A DNA stretch of 64,000 nucleotides. Origin: Pseudomonas sp. MAG733B (GTDB lineage: Bacteria > Pseudomonadota > Gammaproteobacteria > Pseudomonadales > Pseudomonadaceae). The stretch is from contig NZ_CP145732.1 in the NCBI RefSeq assembly GCF_036884845.1, positions 4,216,001-4,280,000 of the forward strand, read 5' to 3'. The notes beneath the pieces were generated by a model. The model was not told where the DNA came from. It saw only the letters and a program-made list of their open reading frames with translations, and made no database searches. Below are positions 44,701-51,518 of the stretch, piece by piece (position 1 is the stretch's first letter; each line of letters starts with the position of its first letter). The position numbers were made by a program, and so were the translations under genes.

Positions 44701-44877
44701 GATGACCTTGGGGTTGGCGCCCGGATAGTTGGCGTGCACCACCACGGTTGGCGGCACCACTTCGGGGTATTCGCTGATCGGCAATTGGAACAGCGAGATG
44801 CCGCCGGCGATCAGGATCAGCAGCGACAGCACCGCTGCGAAGATCGGTCGCGTGATAAAGAACTGAGAGAATTTCAT
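41698..44877 (-). CDS. mexF-like: RND multidrug efflux transporter (MexF type)
   Basis: The product has 1059 residues with the HAE-1 RND layout: 12 membrane helices and two large periplasmic loops (about 30-335 and 560-870). The start MKFSQFFITRPIFAAVLSLL and PISEYPEVVPPTVVVHANYP match MexF. Proton-relay Asp residues are in GIVVDDAIVVVENVERN (helix 4) and the matching Lys is in VGLACKNAILIVEFA (helix 10). MexF of P. aeruginosa exports chloramphenicol, fluoroquinolones, trimethoprim and quinolone signal precursors. The order mexE-mexF-oprN and the sequence support orthology. It lies 12 bases after mexE. Confidence 0.94.
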   Translation of the reverse strand: MKFSQFFITRPIFAAVLSLLILIAGGISLFQLPISEYPEVVPPTVVVHANYPGANPKVIGETVAAPLEQAITGVENMLYMSSQSTADGRLTLTVTFALGTDLDNAQVQVQNRVTRTEPKLPEEVTRIGITVDKASPELTLLVHLVSPDKRYDMLYLSNYAILNVKDELSRLNGIGDVKMFGIGDYSLRIWLDPDKTASRNLTATDVVNAVREQNRQVAAGQLGSPPAPNATSFQMSINSQGRLVTEEEFENVIIRSGPNGEITRLKDIARIELGSNQYALRALLNNQEAVAMPIFQRPGSNAIDVSDQVRAKMTELKKNFPEGMDYEIVYDPTIFVRSSIEAVVHTLFEALILVVLVVILFLQTWRASIIPLVAVPVSLIGTFAVMHLLGFSLNALSLFGLVLAIGIVVDDAIVVVENVERNIESGLEPAEATKKAMGEVTGPIIATALVLCAVFVPAAFISGLTGQFYKQFALTIAISTVISAFNSLTLSPALAAVLLKAHGAPKDRFSKVLDKLFGGWLFKPFNRFFEKASHGYVVAVAKIIRGSSVALLVYAGLIAMTYMGFSTTPTGFVPTQDKKYLVTFAQLPDAASLDRTESVIRRMSTIAMNEPGFDSAVAFPGLSINGFTNSPNAGIAFIGLRPFDERKDPSLSAGAISASLNAKFGGIQDAYIAVFPPPPVQGLGTIGGFRLQIEDRGNLGYDELYKETMNIITKSRSVPELANLFTSYTVNVPQVEAAIDREKAKTHGVKINDIFDTLQVYLGSLYANDFNRFGRTYQVNVQAEQQFRQEPEQIGQLKVRNDRGEMIPLATFVKVSPTSGPDRVSHYNGFVTAEINGSAAPGYSSGQAQAAIEKLLKEELPNGMTYEWTDLTYQQILSGNTALLVFPLCVLLAFLVLAALYESWSLPLAVILIVPMTLLSAIAGVIISKGDNNIFTQIGLIVLVGLACKNAILIVEFAKDKQEQGLSPLDAVLDACRMRLRPILMTSFAFIMGVVPLVTSTGAGSEMRRAMGVAVFSGMLGVTFFGLLLTPVFFVLIRRYIERKQARQQTKALNLEVQP

Positions 44878-44889
44878 GTCGATGTTCCC

Positions 44890-46134
44890 TTATCCGCGAG
44901 GAGTGACAGCCGCATCGGTTTTCACCAGGGCCGGTGATTTCACGGGTGCAGGATGATTGCCGGCCTCGATTGCCTGCCGTTGGCGGCTCAGTGTCGCAAC
45001 GGTTTCCGCGTCGGCCATTGGCGCATCTTGAGGGGCGACCACGGCGCCGGGACGAACCCGTTGCAGGCCGTTGATGACGATGCGGTCCTCTTTCTGCAAA
45101 CCGCTACGCACAATGCGCAAGCCTTCAAGCTTCGGCCCGAGATCGACGTTGCGGTACACAGCCTTGTTGTCCTGATCGATCACCAGCACGAATTTCTTGC
45201 CCAGGTCGGTGCCCACCGCTTCGTCCTTGATCAGCAGCCCGGCGTAAGCGGCGCTGCCCACCAGTTTCAGGCGCGCGTACAAACCGGGGGTGTATTGGCC
45301 GTCGGCGTTGTCGAACACCGCGCGACCGCGAATGGTGCCGGTCTTGGGATTGACCTGGTTGTCGACGAAGTTCATCTGCCCCTGATGGCTGTTGCCCTCC
45401 TCGTTCGACAAGCCCATGTAAACCGGTGTCGTCTGGCCGCGCTGGCCTTGACGAGACAGTTGGCTGTACTTGAGAAACAGGCGTTCGTCGGCATCGAAGT
45501 AGGCGTAGACCTTGTCGGTGGAGACGACGCTGGTCAGCGGCGTGGTGTCGGCGGTGACGATGTTGCCGGCGGTGATTTCCGCACGGCTGACGCGGCCGGT
45601 GATCGGCGCGGTGACGCGGGTAAAACTGAGGTTCAGGCGTGCAAGGTCGAGCTGCGCCTGAATGGCATCGACCCCGGCCTTGGCCTCCTGCGCGGTGGTC
45701 GTGCGGGTATCGGCCAGCTCGGCGGAAATCGCGTTGCTGCCGAGCAAACGCTGCCCGCGCTGCGCTTCATTGGCGGTGCGGACGAGCGTTGCCCGGGCTT
45801 GTTGCAGTTGGGCCTGGAACCGTTCTACTTCGTGCTCGAACGGCCGTGGATCGATCTGGAACAGCAAATCCCCTTTCTTCACCAATGCACCGTCGGTGAA
45901 GGCGACACGTTCAATCTGCCCCGACACACGAGGACGGACCTCGACGGTTTCCGGCGCTTCAAGGCGCGCGGTGACTTCGTCCCATTCGGTGATCGGCTGT
46001 TCGATCACCTTGGCGACGGTAACGTGCGGCGCCCCCGGTGCTTTGGCGACATCGGGCGCACGATCGCAAGCGGCGAGCATCGTGAGGGCCAACGCGGCAA
46101 AGGGATAACGAAAAGGTTTGAGTGACTGTTCCAT
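44890..46134 (-). CDS. mexE-like: RND periplasmic adaptor protein (MexE type)
   Basis: The product has 414 residues, the same length as MexE. A lipoprotein signal ends LALTMLAAC (Cys near 23). The adaptor domains follow: lipoyl-like half (VRPRVSGQIERVAFTDGALV), alpha-hairpin coiled coil (about 100-165, rich in Gln/Ala), beta-barrel with YAYFDADERLFLKYSQL, and a membrane-proximal domain (VLVIDQDNKAVYRNVDLG). It links the inner membrane pump to the outer channel. It is the first gene of the operon. The remnant LysR gene lies 142 bases upstream in the same orientation, the place where mexT sits in P. aeruginosa. Confidence 0.93.
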   Translation of the reverse strand: MEQSLKPFRYPFAALALTMLAACDRAPDVAKAPGAPHVTVAKVIEQPITEWDEVTARLEAPETVEVRPRVSGQIERVAFTDGALVKKGDLLFQIDPRPFEHEVERFQAQLQQARATLVRTANEAQRGQRLLGSNAISAELADTRTTTAQEAKAGVDAIQAQLDLARLNLSFTRVTAPITGRVSRAEITAGNIVTADTTPLTSVVSTDKVYAYFDADERLFLKYSQLSRQGQRGQTTPVYMGLSNEEGNSHQGQMNFVDNQVNPKTGTIRGRAVFDNADGQYTPGLYARLKLVGSAAYAGLLIKDEAVGTDLGKKFVLVIDQDNKAVYRNVDLGPKLEGLRIVRSGLQKEDRIVINGLQRVRPGAVVAPQDAPMADAETVATLSRQRQAIEAGNHPAPVKSPALVKTDAAVTPRG

Positions 46135-46254
46135 AAGGGGTGTCCGCCAGACGGTTAAGAAGTTTGCGGAGTCTCGGCCTCGCGCGAGGCAGCGACGAAT
46201 TGAACGGAGTGAACTTGGCTATTACTATTAATGATGAACGTCATGTATAAGCAC

Positions 46255-46274
46255 AAAAAAAAGGGATTTGTCCC
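46255..46274 (-). terminator. Short hairpin with T run after the truncated LysR gene
   Basis: On the minus strand GGGACAAATCCC is followed by eight T, three bases after the stop of the truncated LysR gene. The stem is short (four pairs) but the T run is long. Confidence 0.55.
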
Positions 46275-46276
46275 GC

Positions 46277-46555
46277 TCATGCCCGCGTATCGGCGAGCGC
46301 ATCGCACACCGAATCCAGCGCCGGTCCCAGAAGCTGCGCAACCCACAACGCGCGGGGTGTCGGCTCCATCGTCCGGCCTGTGCGCATGAACAAGGGATCG
46401 TTGAACAGACCGCGCAAACGGCTGAGGGCATTGCTGACCGCCGGTTGTTTCAGCGCAAGTTTGTGCGCCGCCCGGGTGACGTTGCGCTCCTGGAACAGGG
46501 CTTCGAACACCACCAGCAGGTTCAGGTCGATGTTGCGCAGTTCGTTTCTTTTCAT
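46277..46555 (-). pseudogene. LysR-type regulator reduced to its DNA-binding domain (MexT-like position)
   Basis: The frame encodes 92 residues that match the first third of MexT/NodD-like LysR proteins: RNIDLNLLVVFEALFQERNV, LKQPAVSNALSRLRGLFNDP and FMRTGRTMEPTPRALWVAQL. It then stops after DALADTRA, and a hairpin with a T run follows at once. The effector-binding domain (about 200 residues) is absent and there is no room for it before mexE. It may be a pseudogene left by an internal deletion, or a short gene that still makes a DNA-binding domain and dimerisation helix. The site and orientation correspond to mexT upstream of mexE. An overlapping 148-residue frame on the same strand is a shadow. 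Confidence 0.7.
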
Positions 46556-46656
46556 GAGTCAGGCCCGCCAGATAGTGTCCACGAGGCATTTGCGCAGACA
46601 ATATATTACGACCATAATCATTACAAGCCTTCAGGCGACGACTTGCTTGTAGCTAT

Positions 46657-46757
46657 TGTGGGAGCGAGCCTGCTCGCGATGGTCGCCAACGATAACGCGC
46701 GCTGTCTGAATGAACGCGTTGTCTGGGCGCTTTTCGCGAGCAGGCTCGCTCCTACAG
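46657..46757. repeat. Inverted pair of REP elements
   Basis: Arms TGTGGGAGCGAGCCTGCTCG and TCGCGAGCAGGCTCGCTCCT face each other about 50 bases apart. They lie between the truncated LysR gene and the 3' end of the MFS gene. One base pair at the outer end differs between the arms. Confidence 0.88.
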
Positions 46758-46759
46758 GG

Positions 46760-47995
46760 TCAAGGCGATGTCTGCACCACCGCCGCTTCCCGGCCCTTGA
46801 ACGCCAGGGAGAAACAGAAAAAGATCAACAGCGCAAAACCTGCCGGGAACAGCCAGATGTGCTTCCAGTCGTGGCTGCCGGCTGTCGCGGCGTAGTGATC
46901 GGTCACCTGCCCCGCCACCCAGAATCCGATCAGCATGCCCAAGCCGTAAGTCGCCAATGTGATCAAACCCTGAGCCGAGCTTCTGAAGCGCTCCGAAGCC
47001 TTGGCGTCGGTGTAGATCTGCCCCGAGACGAAGAAAAAGTCGTAGCAGATGCCATGCAAGGCGATGCCGGTGAACAGCATGAATGCCAGGTCGCCATTGT
47101 TGCCGTAAGCGAACAACAGATAGCGCAACGCCCAAGCGAGCATGCCGACCAAGAGCGCAAGTTTGATGCCGAAACGGTGAATGAACAGTGGCAGAAGCAG
47201 CATGAACAGCACTTCAGACACCTGCCCGATGGCCATCTTCGCCGTGGGATTGGTCACGCCGATTTCCGCCAGGAACGGGTTGGCATTCTGGTAGTAAAAC
47301 GCCAATGGGATGCAGATCAGAATCGAGGCGATGAAGAACACCAGATAACTGCGATCCTTGAGCAATCCCAGCGCATCCAGCCCCAACATTTGCTTGAGAC
47401 CGACACGCCCCGCTTCCGGCTTCAGTGGCGCAGTGCGTGGCAAAGTGAAGCTATAGAGACCCAGCAGCAGCGAGGCGATGGCCGACATCAGGAAGGTGTT
47501 GCGCAACCCGCCGGAGGAAATCGCCGCTTGCGAATCCCAGGCAAACACAAAACTGATCACCACGCCGGCCACGATCCAGCCAATGGTGCCCCATACGCGA
47601 ATGCGCGAGAACTCCAGTGCAGGGTCGCTCATCTGGCGAAACGCGACCGAGTTCACCAGTGCCAGGGTCGGCATGTAAATCATCATGTAGGCCAGCACGA
47701 ACGGGTAAAACGAGCTGAAGTCCGGCGCGCGATAGAGTTGATACAGCAACACCGCGCCCACCAGATGCAACACCGCGAGGATGCGTTCGGCGTTGAAGAA
47801 ACGGTCAGCGATCAAACCAATCACGAAAGGGGCAATGATCGCGCCCCAGGACTGGGTCGAAAACGCCATGCCGATCTGCCCGCCACTGGCGCCCAGGTTG
47901 CTGGCGAGGAACGTACCGAGGGTGACGAACCAGCCACCCCAGATAAAGAACTGCAGGAACATCATTGCGCTTAATCGCGCGGTCATCGTGGTCAT
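46760..47995 (-). CDS. MFS transporter, nucleoside:H+ symporter type
   Basis: The product has 411 residues with 12 predicted membrane helices. It resembles the NupG/YegT nucleoside:proton symporter group: RLSAMMFLQFFIWGGWFVTL in helix 1, SAIASLLLGLYSF, and the wide loop between helices 6 and 7. The start at 47995 has GGTG nearby; a GTG nine bases upstream is in frame. It is the last gene of an operon with a Gfo/Idh dehydrogenase and a sugar isomerase, so the likely cargo is a sugar, polyol or glycoside that the two enzymes process. Confidence 0.85.
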   Translation of the reverse strand: MTTMTARLSAMMFLQFFIWGGWFVTLGTFLASNLGASGGQIGMAFSTQSWGAIIAPFVIGLIADRFFNAERILAVLHLVGAVLLYQLYRAPDFSSFYPFVLAYMMIYMPTLALVNSVAFRQMSDPALEFSRIRVWGTIGWIVAGVVISFVFAWDSQAAISSGGLRNTFLMSAIASLLLGLYSFTLPRTAPLKPEAGRVGLKQMLGLDALGLLKDRSYLVFFIASILICIPLAFYYQNANPFLAEIGVTNPTAKMAIGQVSEVLFMLLLPLFIHRFGIKLALLVGMLAWALRYLLFAYGNNGDLAFMLFTGIALHGICYDFFFVSGQIYTDAKASERFRSSAQGLITLATYGLGMLIGFWVAGQVTDHYAATAGSHDWKHIWLFPAGFALLIFFCFSLAFKGREAAVVQTSP

Positions 47996-48040
47996 AACAG
48001 TCACCGTCTTATTGTTGTTTTTTGCGAGTGTTCGAAGCGA

Positions 48041-49141
48041 TCAGGCGTCGGGCAAGCCCAGCAATCGTCGATTGAATTGTTCGTCGGACGACACGCTGAC
48101 GAAATCATCGAAGGCCTTGCGGGTCTTGGTGATCATGTGCCGCTCGATGAACGCTGCCCCTTCGGCGGCGCCCTGTGCGGAGTCCTTCAAACAGCATTCC
48201 CACTCCAGCACGGCCCAGCCAGCGAAGTCGTATTGGGTCAGCTTGCTGAAGATCGATTTGAAGTCGATCTGGCCATCGCCCAACGAGCGGAAACGCCCCG
48301 GCCGCTCGACCCAGCCTTGATAGCCGCCATAGACACCGGAACGCGCGTCGGGGCGAAACTCGGCGTCCTTGACGTGGAACATGCGGATGCGGTCGTGGTA
48401 GCGGTCGATGAACCCCAGATAGTCCATTTGCTGCAGCAACAGATGGCTCGGGTCGTAAAGGATGGCGGCGCGGGGATGGTGATCGACCGCCTCGAGAAAA
48501 CGCTCGAACGAGGCGCCGTCGTGCAGGTCTTCGCCGGGGTGAATTTCGTAGCACAGGTCGACACCGGCCGCTTCGAAGCAATCGAGAATCGGCAACCAGC
48601 GCTTGGCCAATTCCGCAAAACCCTGCTCGACCAAACCGGCCGGACGCTGCGGCCACGGGTACATGTAGGGCCAGAGCAGCGCCCCGGAAAACGTCGCATG
48701 AGCCTTCAAGCCCAGGCGCTGACTGGCGCGCGCGGCCAGTTTCAACTGGTCGATGGCCCATGCCGTGCGCGCCTCCGGCTGCCCGCGCAAATGCTCTGGC
48801 GCGAAGTCGTCGAACAGCGTGTCGAACGCCGGATGCACCGCCACCAATTGGCCTTGCAGATGGGTCGACAGTTCGCTGATCTCGACACCAGCCTCGGCGC
48901 AGACGGCTTTTAATTCGTCGCAGTAATCCTGGCTTTCGGCGGCACGCGCCAGGTCGATGAATTGCGTGCCCAGCGTCGGCAACTGAATGGCCTTGTAGCC
49001 TTGGGAGGCCGCCCAGCGCGCGATGTTTGCCAAGGTGTCGAACGGCGCTTCGGCGGACATGAACTGCGCGAGGAAAATCCCCGGGCCGCGCATACCGGTG
49101 GAGGTTTGAGTGGTATCGGTCACGGAAGTCTCCAGGGTCAT
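48041..49141 (-). CDS. Sugar phosphate isomerase/epimerase family protein
   Basis: The product has 366 residues with a xylose isomerase-like TIM barrel. Metal-binding residues typical of the family are visible: Glu in DLCYEIHPGEDLHDG, Asp-His in LYDPSHLLLQQMDY, His in RIRMFHVKDAEF and Glu in GWAVLEWECCLKD. The ATG overlaps the stop of the Gfo/Idh gene (ATGA), so the two are translated together. Such pairs typically oxidise and isomerise inositols, keto-sugars or glycosides. The exact substrate is unknown. The MFS gene follows after 45 bases. Confidence 0.88.
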   Translation of the reverse strand: MTLETSVTDTTQTSTGMRGPGIFLAQFMSAEAPFDTLANIARWAASQGYKAIQLPTLGTQFIDLARAAESQDYCDELKAVCAEAGVEISELSTHLQGQLVAVHPAFDTLFDDFAPEHLRGQPEARTAWAIDQLKLAARASQRLGLKAHATFSGALLWPYMYPWPQRPAGLVEQGFAELAKRWLPILDCFEAAGVDLCYEIHPGEDLHDGASFERFLEAVDHHPRAAILYDPSHLLLQQMDYLGFIDRYHDRIRMFHVKDAEFRPDARSGVYGGYQGWVERPGRFRSLGDGQIDFKSIFSKLTQYDFAGWAVLEWECCLKDSAQGAAEGAAFIERHMITKTRKAFDDFVSVSSDEQFNRRLLGLPDA

Positions 49142-50304
49142 GGGGTGCAGACCAGTTCGGTCCACTTGGCGTCGCCGCGATGGTTGGCGATGACGGTCTC
49201 GATGAATGCCATGCCACGCAGACCGACGTCGATGCCCGGTACGCCGGGAGCATCAGGGCCAGCAACGTCGGCGCGAATCGCTTTGGCAAAGTCGCCGTAA
49301 AGATTGGCCATGGCTTCGAGATAGCCTTCGGGGTGCCCGGCTGGCAGGCGCATGCGCTGGCTGGCGGCCTCGCACAACCACGGCTGCCCGACGCCGGAAC
49401 GCAAGACACGCATGGGTTGATCGAGGGCGCGGTGGATCAGGCTGGCCGGCTCTTCCTGACGCCACTCCAACCCGCCCTTGTCGGCGTAGACGCGGATTTT
49501 CAGCGGATTCTCTTCACCTGCGCAGACCTGGCTGGCGATCAGCACGCCACTGGCGCCTTCGGCCATCTTGAACAGCATCGAGGCGTCATCGTCCAACTGC
49601 CGACCCTCGATGTGCACGCCCAACATGGCGCACAACTGCTTGATCGGTTGATCCGCGACAAACTCGGCGAGGGAAAACGCATGGGTGCCAATGTCACCGA
49701 TGCAACCGCCCAACCCGGACTGCTCGGGCAAATCACGCCACGCGGCCTGTTTGTTGCCCTGCCCGGCCACGTCCTGACTGAGCCAGCCCTGGGGGTACTC
49801 GACGATCACCTTGCGCACCGCGCCGATCACGCCGCTGCGCACCATCTCCCGTGCCTGCCAGACCATCGGGTAACCCAGATAGGTATGGGCCAGGCCGTAA
49901 AGACGATTGCCGCGCTCGACTACCTCTTTCAGGGCCAGCAACTCGCCCAGATTCAGCGCAGCAGGTTTCTCGCTGAACACATGAAAACCGGCGTTCAGCG
50001 CTTCGCTGGCCACCGGCGCATGCAGATGATTGGGAGTGACGATGACCACCAATTCCATGCGCTGCTCGGCGGGCAAGGCGCGCTCGGCTTCAATCATCTG
50101 CCGCCAGTCGCTGTAGCAGCGTGACGCCGGCAAGCCCAGTGCTGCGCCGGTGCTCTGGTTGTTTTGGGCATCACGGCTGAATGCGCCGCACACCAGTTCG
50201 AAGCGCCCATCGAGCCCTGCGGCTTGACGATGAGCCTTGGCGATGAAGGCCCCTTCACCACCTCCGACAAATCCCATTCTTATTTTTGGCACGACAGCGT
50301 TCAT
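49138..50304 (-). CDS. Gfo/Idh/MocA-family NAD(P)-dependent oxidoreductase
   Basis: The product has 388 residues. The Rossmann motif is [17 protein letters not shown] (about 10-26), the EKP motif is FSEKPAALN near residue 116, and the catalytic-type region is [17 protein letters not shown] (Asp-x-x-x-His). It oxidises a sugar, inositol or derivative. I choose ATG 50304 over ATG 50340 because the latter directly abuts the palindromic operator and leaves no room for a ribosome site. It is the first gene of the operon Gfo/Idh - isomerase - MFS and is divergent from a LacI-type regulator. Confidence 0.88.
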   Translation of the reverse strand: MNAVVPKIRMGFVGGGEGAFIAKAHRQAAGLDGRFELVCGAFSRDAQNNQSTGAALGLPASRCYSDWRQMIEAERALPAEQRMELVVIVTPNHLHAPVASEALNAGFHVFSEKPAALNLGELLALKEVVERGNRLYGLAHTYLGYPMVWQAREMVRSGVIGAVRKVIVEYPQGWLSQDVAGQGNKQAAWRDLPEQSGLGGCIGDIGTHAFSLAEFVADQPIKQLCAMLGVHIEGRQLDDDASMLFKMAEGASGVLIASQVCAGEENPLKIRVYADKGGLEWRQEEPASLIHRALDQPMRVLRSGVGQPWLCEAASQRMRLPAGHPEGYLEAMANLYGDFAKAIRADVAGPDAPGVPGIDVGLRGMAFIETVIANHRGDAKWTELVCTP

Positions 50305-50340
50305 TGCATTTTTTCTCTGTTTGGAAGGGAATCCAGTCAT

Positions 50341-50358
50341 GATGTAACCGGTTACATC
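50341..50358. promoter_or_regulatory. Perfect LacI/GalR-type operator
   Basis: GATGTAACCGGTTACATC is a perfect 18-base palindrome with the central CG of LacI-family sites. It lies 36 bases upstream of the Gfo/Idh ATG and 123 bases before the divergent LacI-type gene. Confidence 0.85.
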
Positions 50359-50481
50359 GTGGCGGAAATTTAGGCTCAGTTCGGGGAGCTGTCAAACCCC
50401 GGATTAACATCCACGAACATTTCAGAGCAGCGTCGACCTGCGGTAAGCTCGCCGGCCGCGCTGTTCGATAACGAGGTGGTC

Positions 50482-51480
50482 TTGTCCAATATCCGTGAAG
50501 TAGCCCGGCTCGCCGGTGTCTCGGTGGCCACTGTGTCCCGAACGCTGAAGTCGCCCGAGCGCGTGCTCCCCGAAACCCGCGACAAGGTCAACGCCGCCGT
50601 GGAGCAGGCAGGCTATCGCCCGAACCTGATGGCGGTGCAATTCCGCTCGCGCAGGACCGGCAACCTGGTGATTCTGGTGCCGGCCATCGCCAACACCTTT
50701 TTCGCCCGGGTCATCAGCGGCGCACAACAAGCTGCCCAGGCTGCCAACTATCGCCTGCTGCTGTGCGACACCCAGGGTCGCGAGGAAATCGAACGGGAAT
50801 TCGCCGAGCTGGTGTACAACCATCAGGCCGACGGCGTGATCCAGTTGCGCGCTTACGATCCGTTCGAAGCGCCCTTCCCCAGCGCCGAACTACCGCCCAT
50901 CGTCAACGCCTGTGAGGTGATTCAGGGCGGTCGCCATCCGACCATCAGCCTCGACAACCGCGCCGCCGCCAAGGCCATGACCGAACACCTGATCGAACTC
51001 GGTCACCGCCGCATCGGCCTGATCAAAGGCCCGAAAAGCAGCCCGCTGACCCGCGACCGCGTGGCCGGTTATCAGGACGCCTTGCAGCACGCCGGCATTG
51101 CCAGCGACTTGGCCCTGATCTGTCACGGCGACTTCAGCCTGAAGGCCGGTTATGACGGCGCGGCGGCGATGCTGAAACTCGCCGAACGTCCCACGGCACT
51201 GTTTTGCGAAAACGATGAGATGGCCATCGGTGCGTTAAAGCACATCAAGCAGTTGGGGTTGCGCGTACCCGAGGATATTTCGTTGGTGGGGTTTGACGAC
51301 ATCCCTTTCGCGGCGTACTGCGATCCACCGCTGACGACCATTGCGCAACCGGCCGAAGTCTTCGGCCAGAAAGCCGTCGAGATGTTGATTGCGCTGATTG
51401 AGAAAAAGCCGCTGGCGCAGCGGCATGTGGTGTTGCCGTTTGAATTGACGCTGCGTAGCAGCACCGCGGCGCGAAAGTAA
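50482..51480 (+). CDS. LacI-family transcriptional repressor
   Basis: The product has 332 residues. The N-terminal helix-turn-helix and hinge (about 1-58) contain NIREVARLAGVSVATVSRTL and AVEQAGYRPNLMAVQFRSRR. The periplasmic-binding-protein-like domain follows (VILVPAIANTFFARVISGAQ to DISLVGFDDIPFAAYCDPPL). I use TTG 50482 (MSNIREVARL) because GAGG lies five bases before it; GTG 50476 is an in-frame alternative. The gene is divergent from the sugar operon, and the perfect operator at 50341-50358 between them is its likely target. The inducer is probably the operon substrate. Confidence 0.92.
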   Translation: MSNIREVARLAGVSVATVSRTLKSPERVLPETRDKVNAAVEQAGYRPNLMAVQFRSRRTGNLVILVPAIANTFFARVISGAQQAAQAANYRLLLCDTQGREEIEREFAELVYNHQADGVIQLRAYDPFEAPFPSAELPPIVNACEVIQGGRHPTISLDNRAAAKAMTEHLIELGHRRIGLIKGPKSSPLTRDRVAGYQDALQHAGIASDLALICHGDFSLKAGYDGAAAMLKLAERPTALFCENDEMAIGALKHIKQLGLRVPEDISLVGFDDIPFAAYCDPPLTTIAQPAEVFGQKAVEMLIALIEKKPLAQRHVVLPFELTLRSSTAARK

Positions 51481-51514
51481 AACACCTGTGAGAGCGATCA
51501 GGCTCCCACAGGTT
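51481..51514. terminator. Hairpin between lacI-type gene and chemoreceptor gene
   Basis: AACACCTGTGAGAGC pairs imperfectly with GCTCCCACAGGTT around GATCAG. It looks like a shortened REP arm and probably ends both convergent transcripts. Confidence 0.45.
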
Positions 51515-51518
51515 CAGG

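Noticed and set aside
46155..46601. 148-residue minus-strand frame overlapping the truncated LysR gene
   Set aside because: The overlapping frame encodes a clear LysR helix-turn-helix; this one is its shifted shadow.
46268..47974. 568-codon plus-strand frame across the truncated LysR, a REP pair and the MFS gene
   Set aside because: It reads through a REP pair and antisense to two recognisable proteins.
48105..49409. 434-codon second frame across the sugar isomerase gene
   Set aside because: The composition is Arg/Gly/Ala-rich without motifs, while the other frame has all metal-binding residues of the isomerase family and an ATGA link to the upstream gene.
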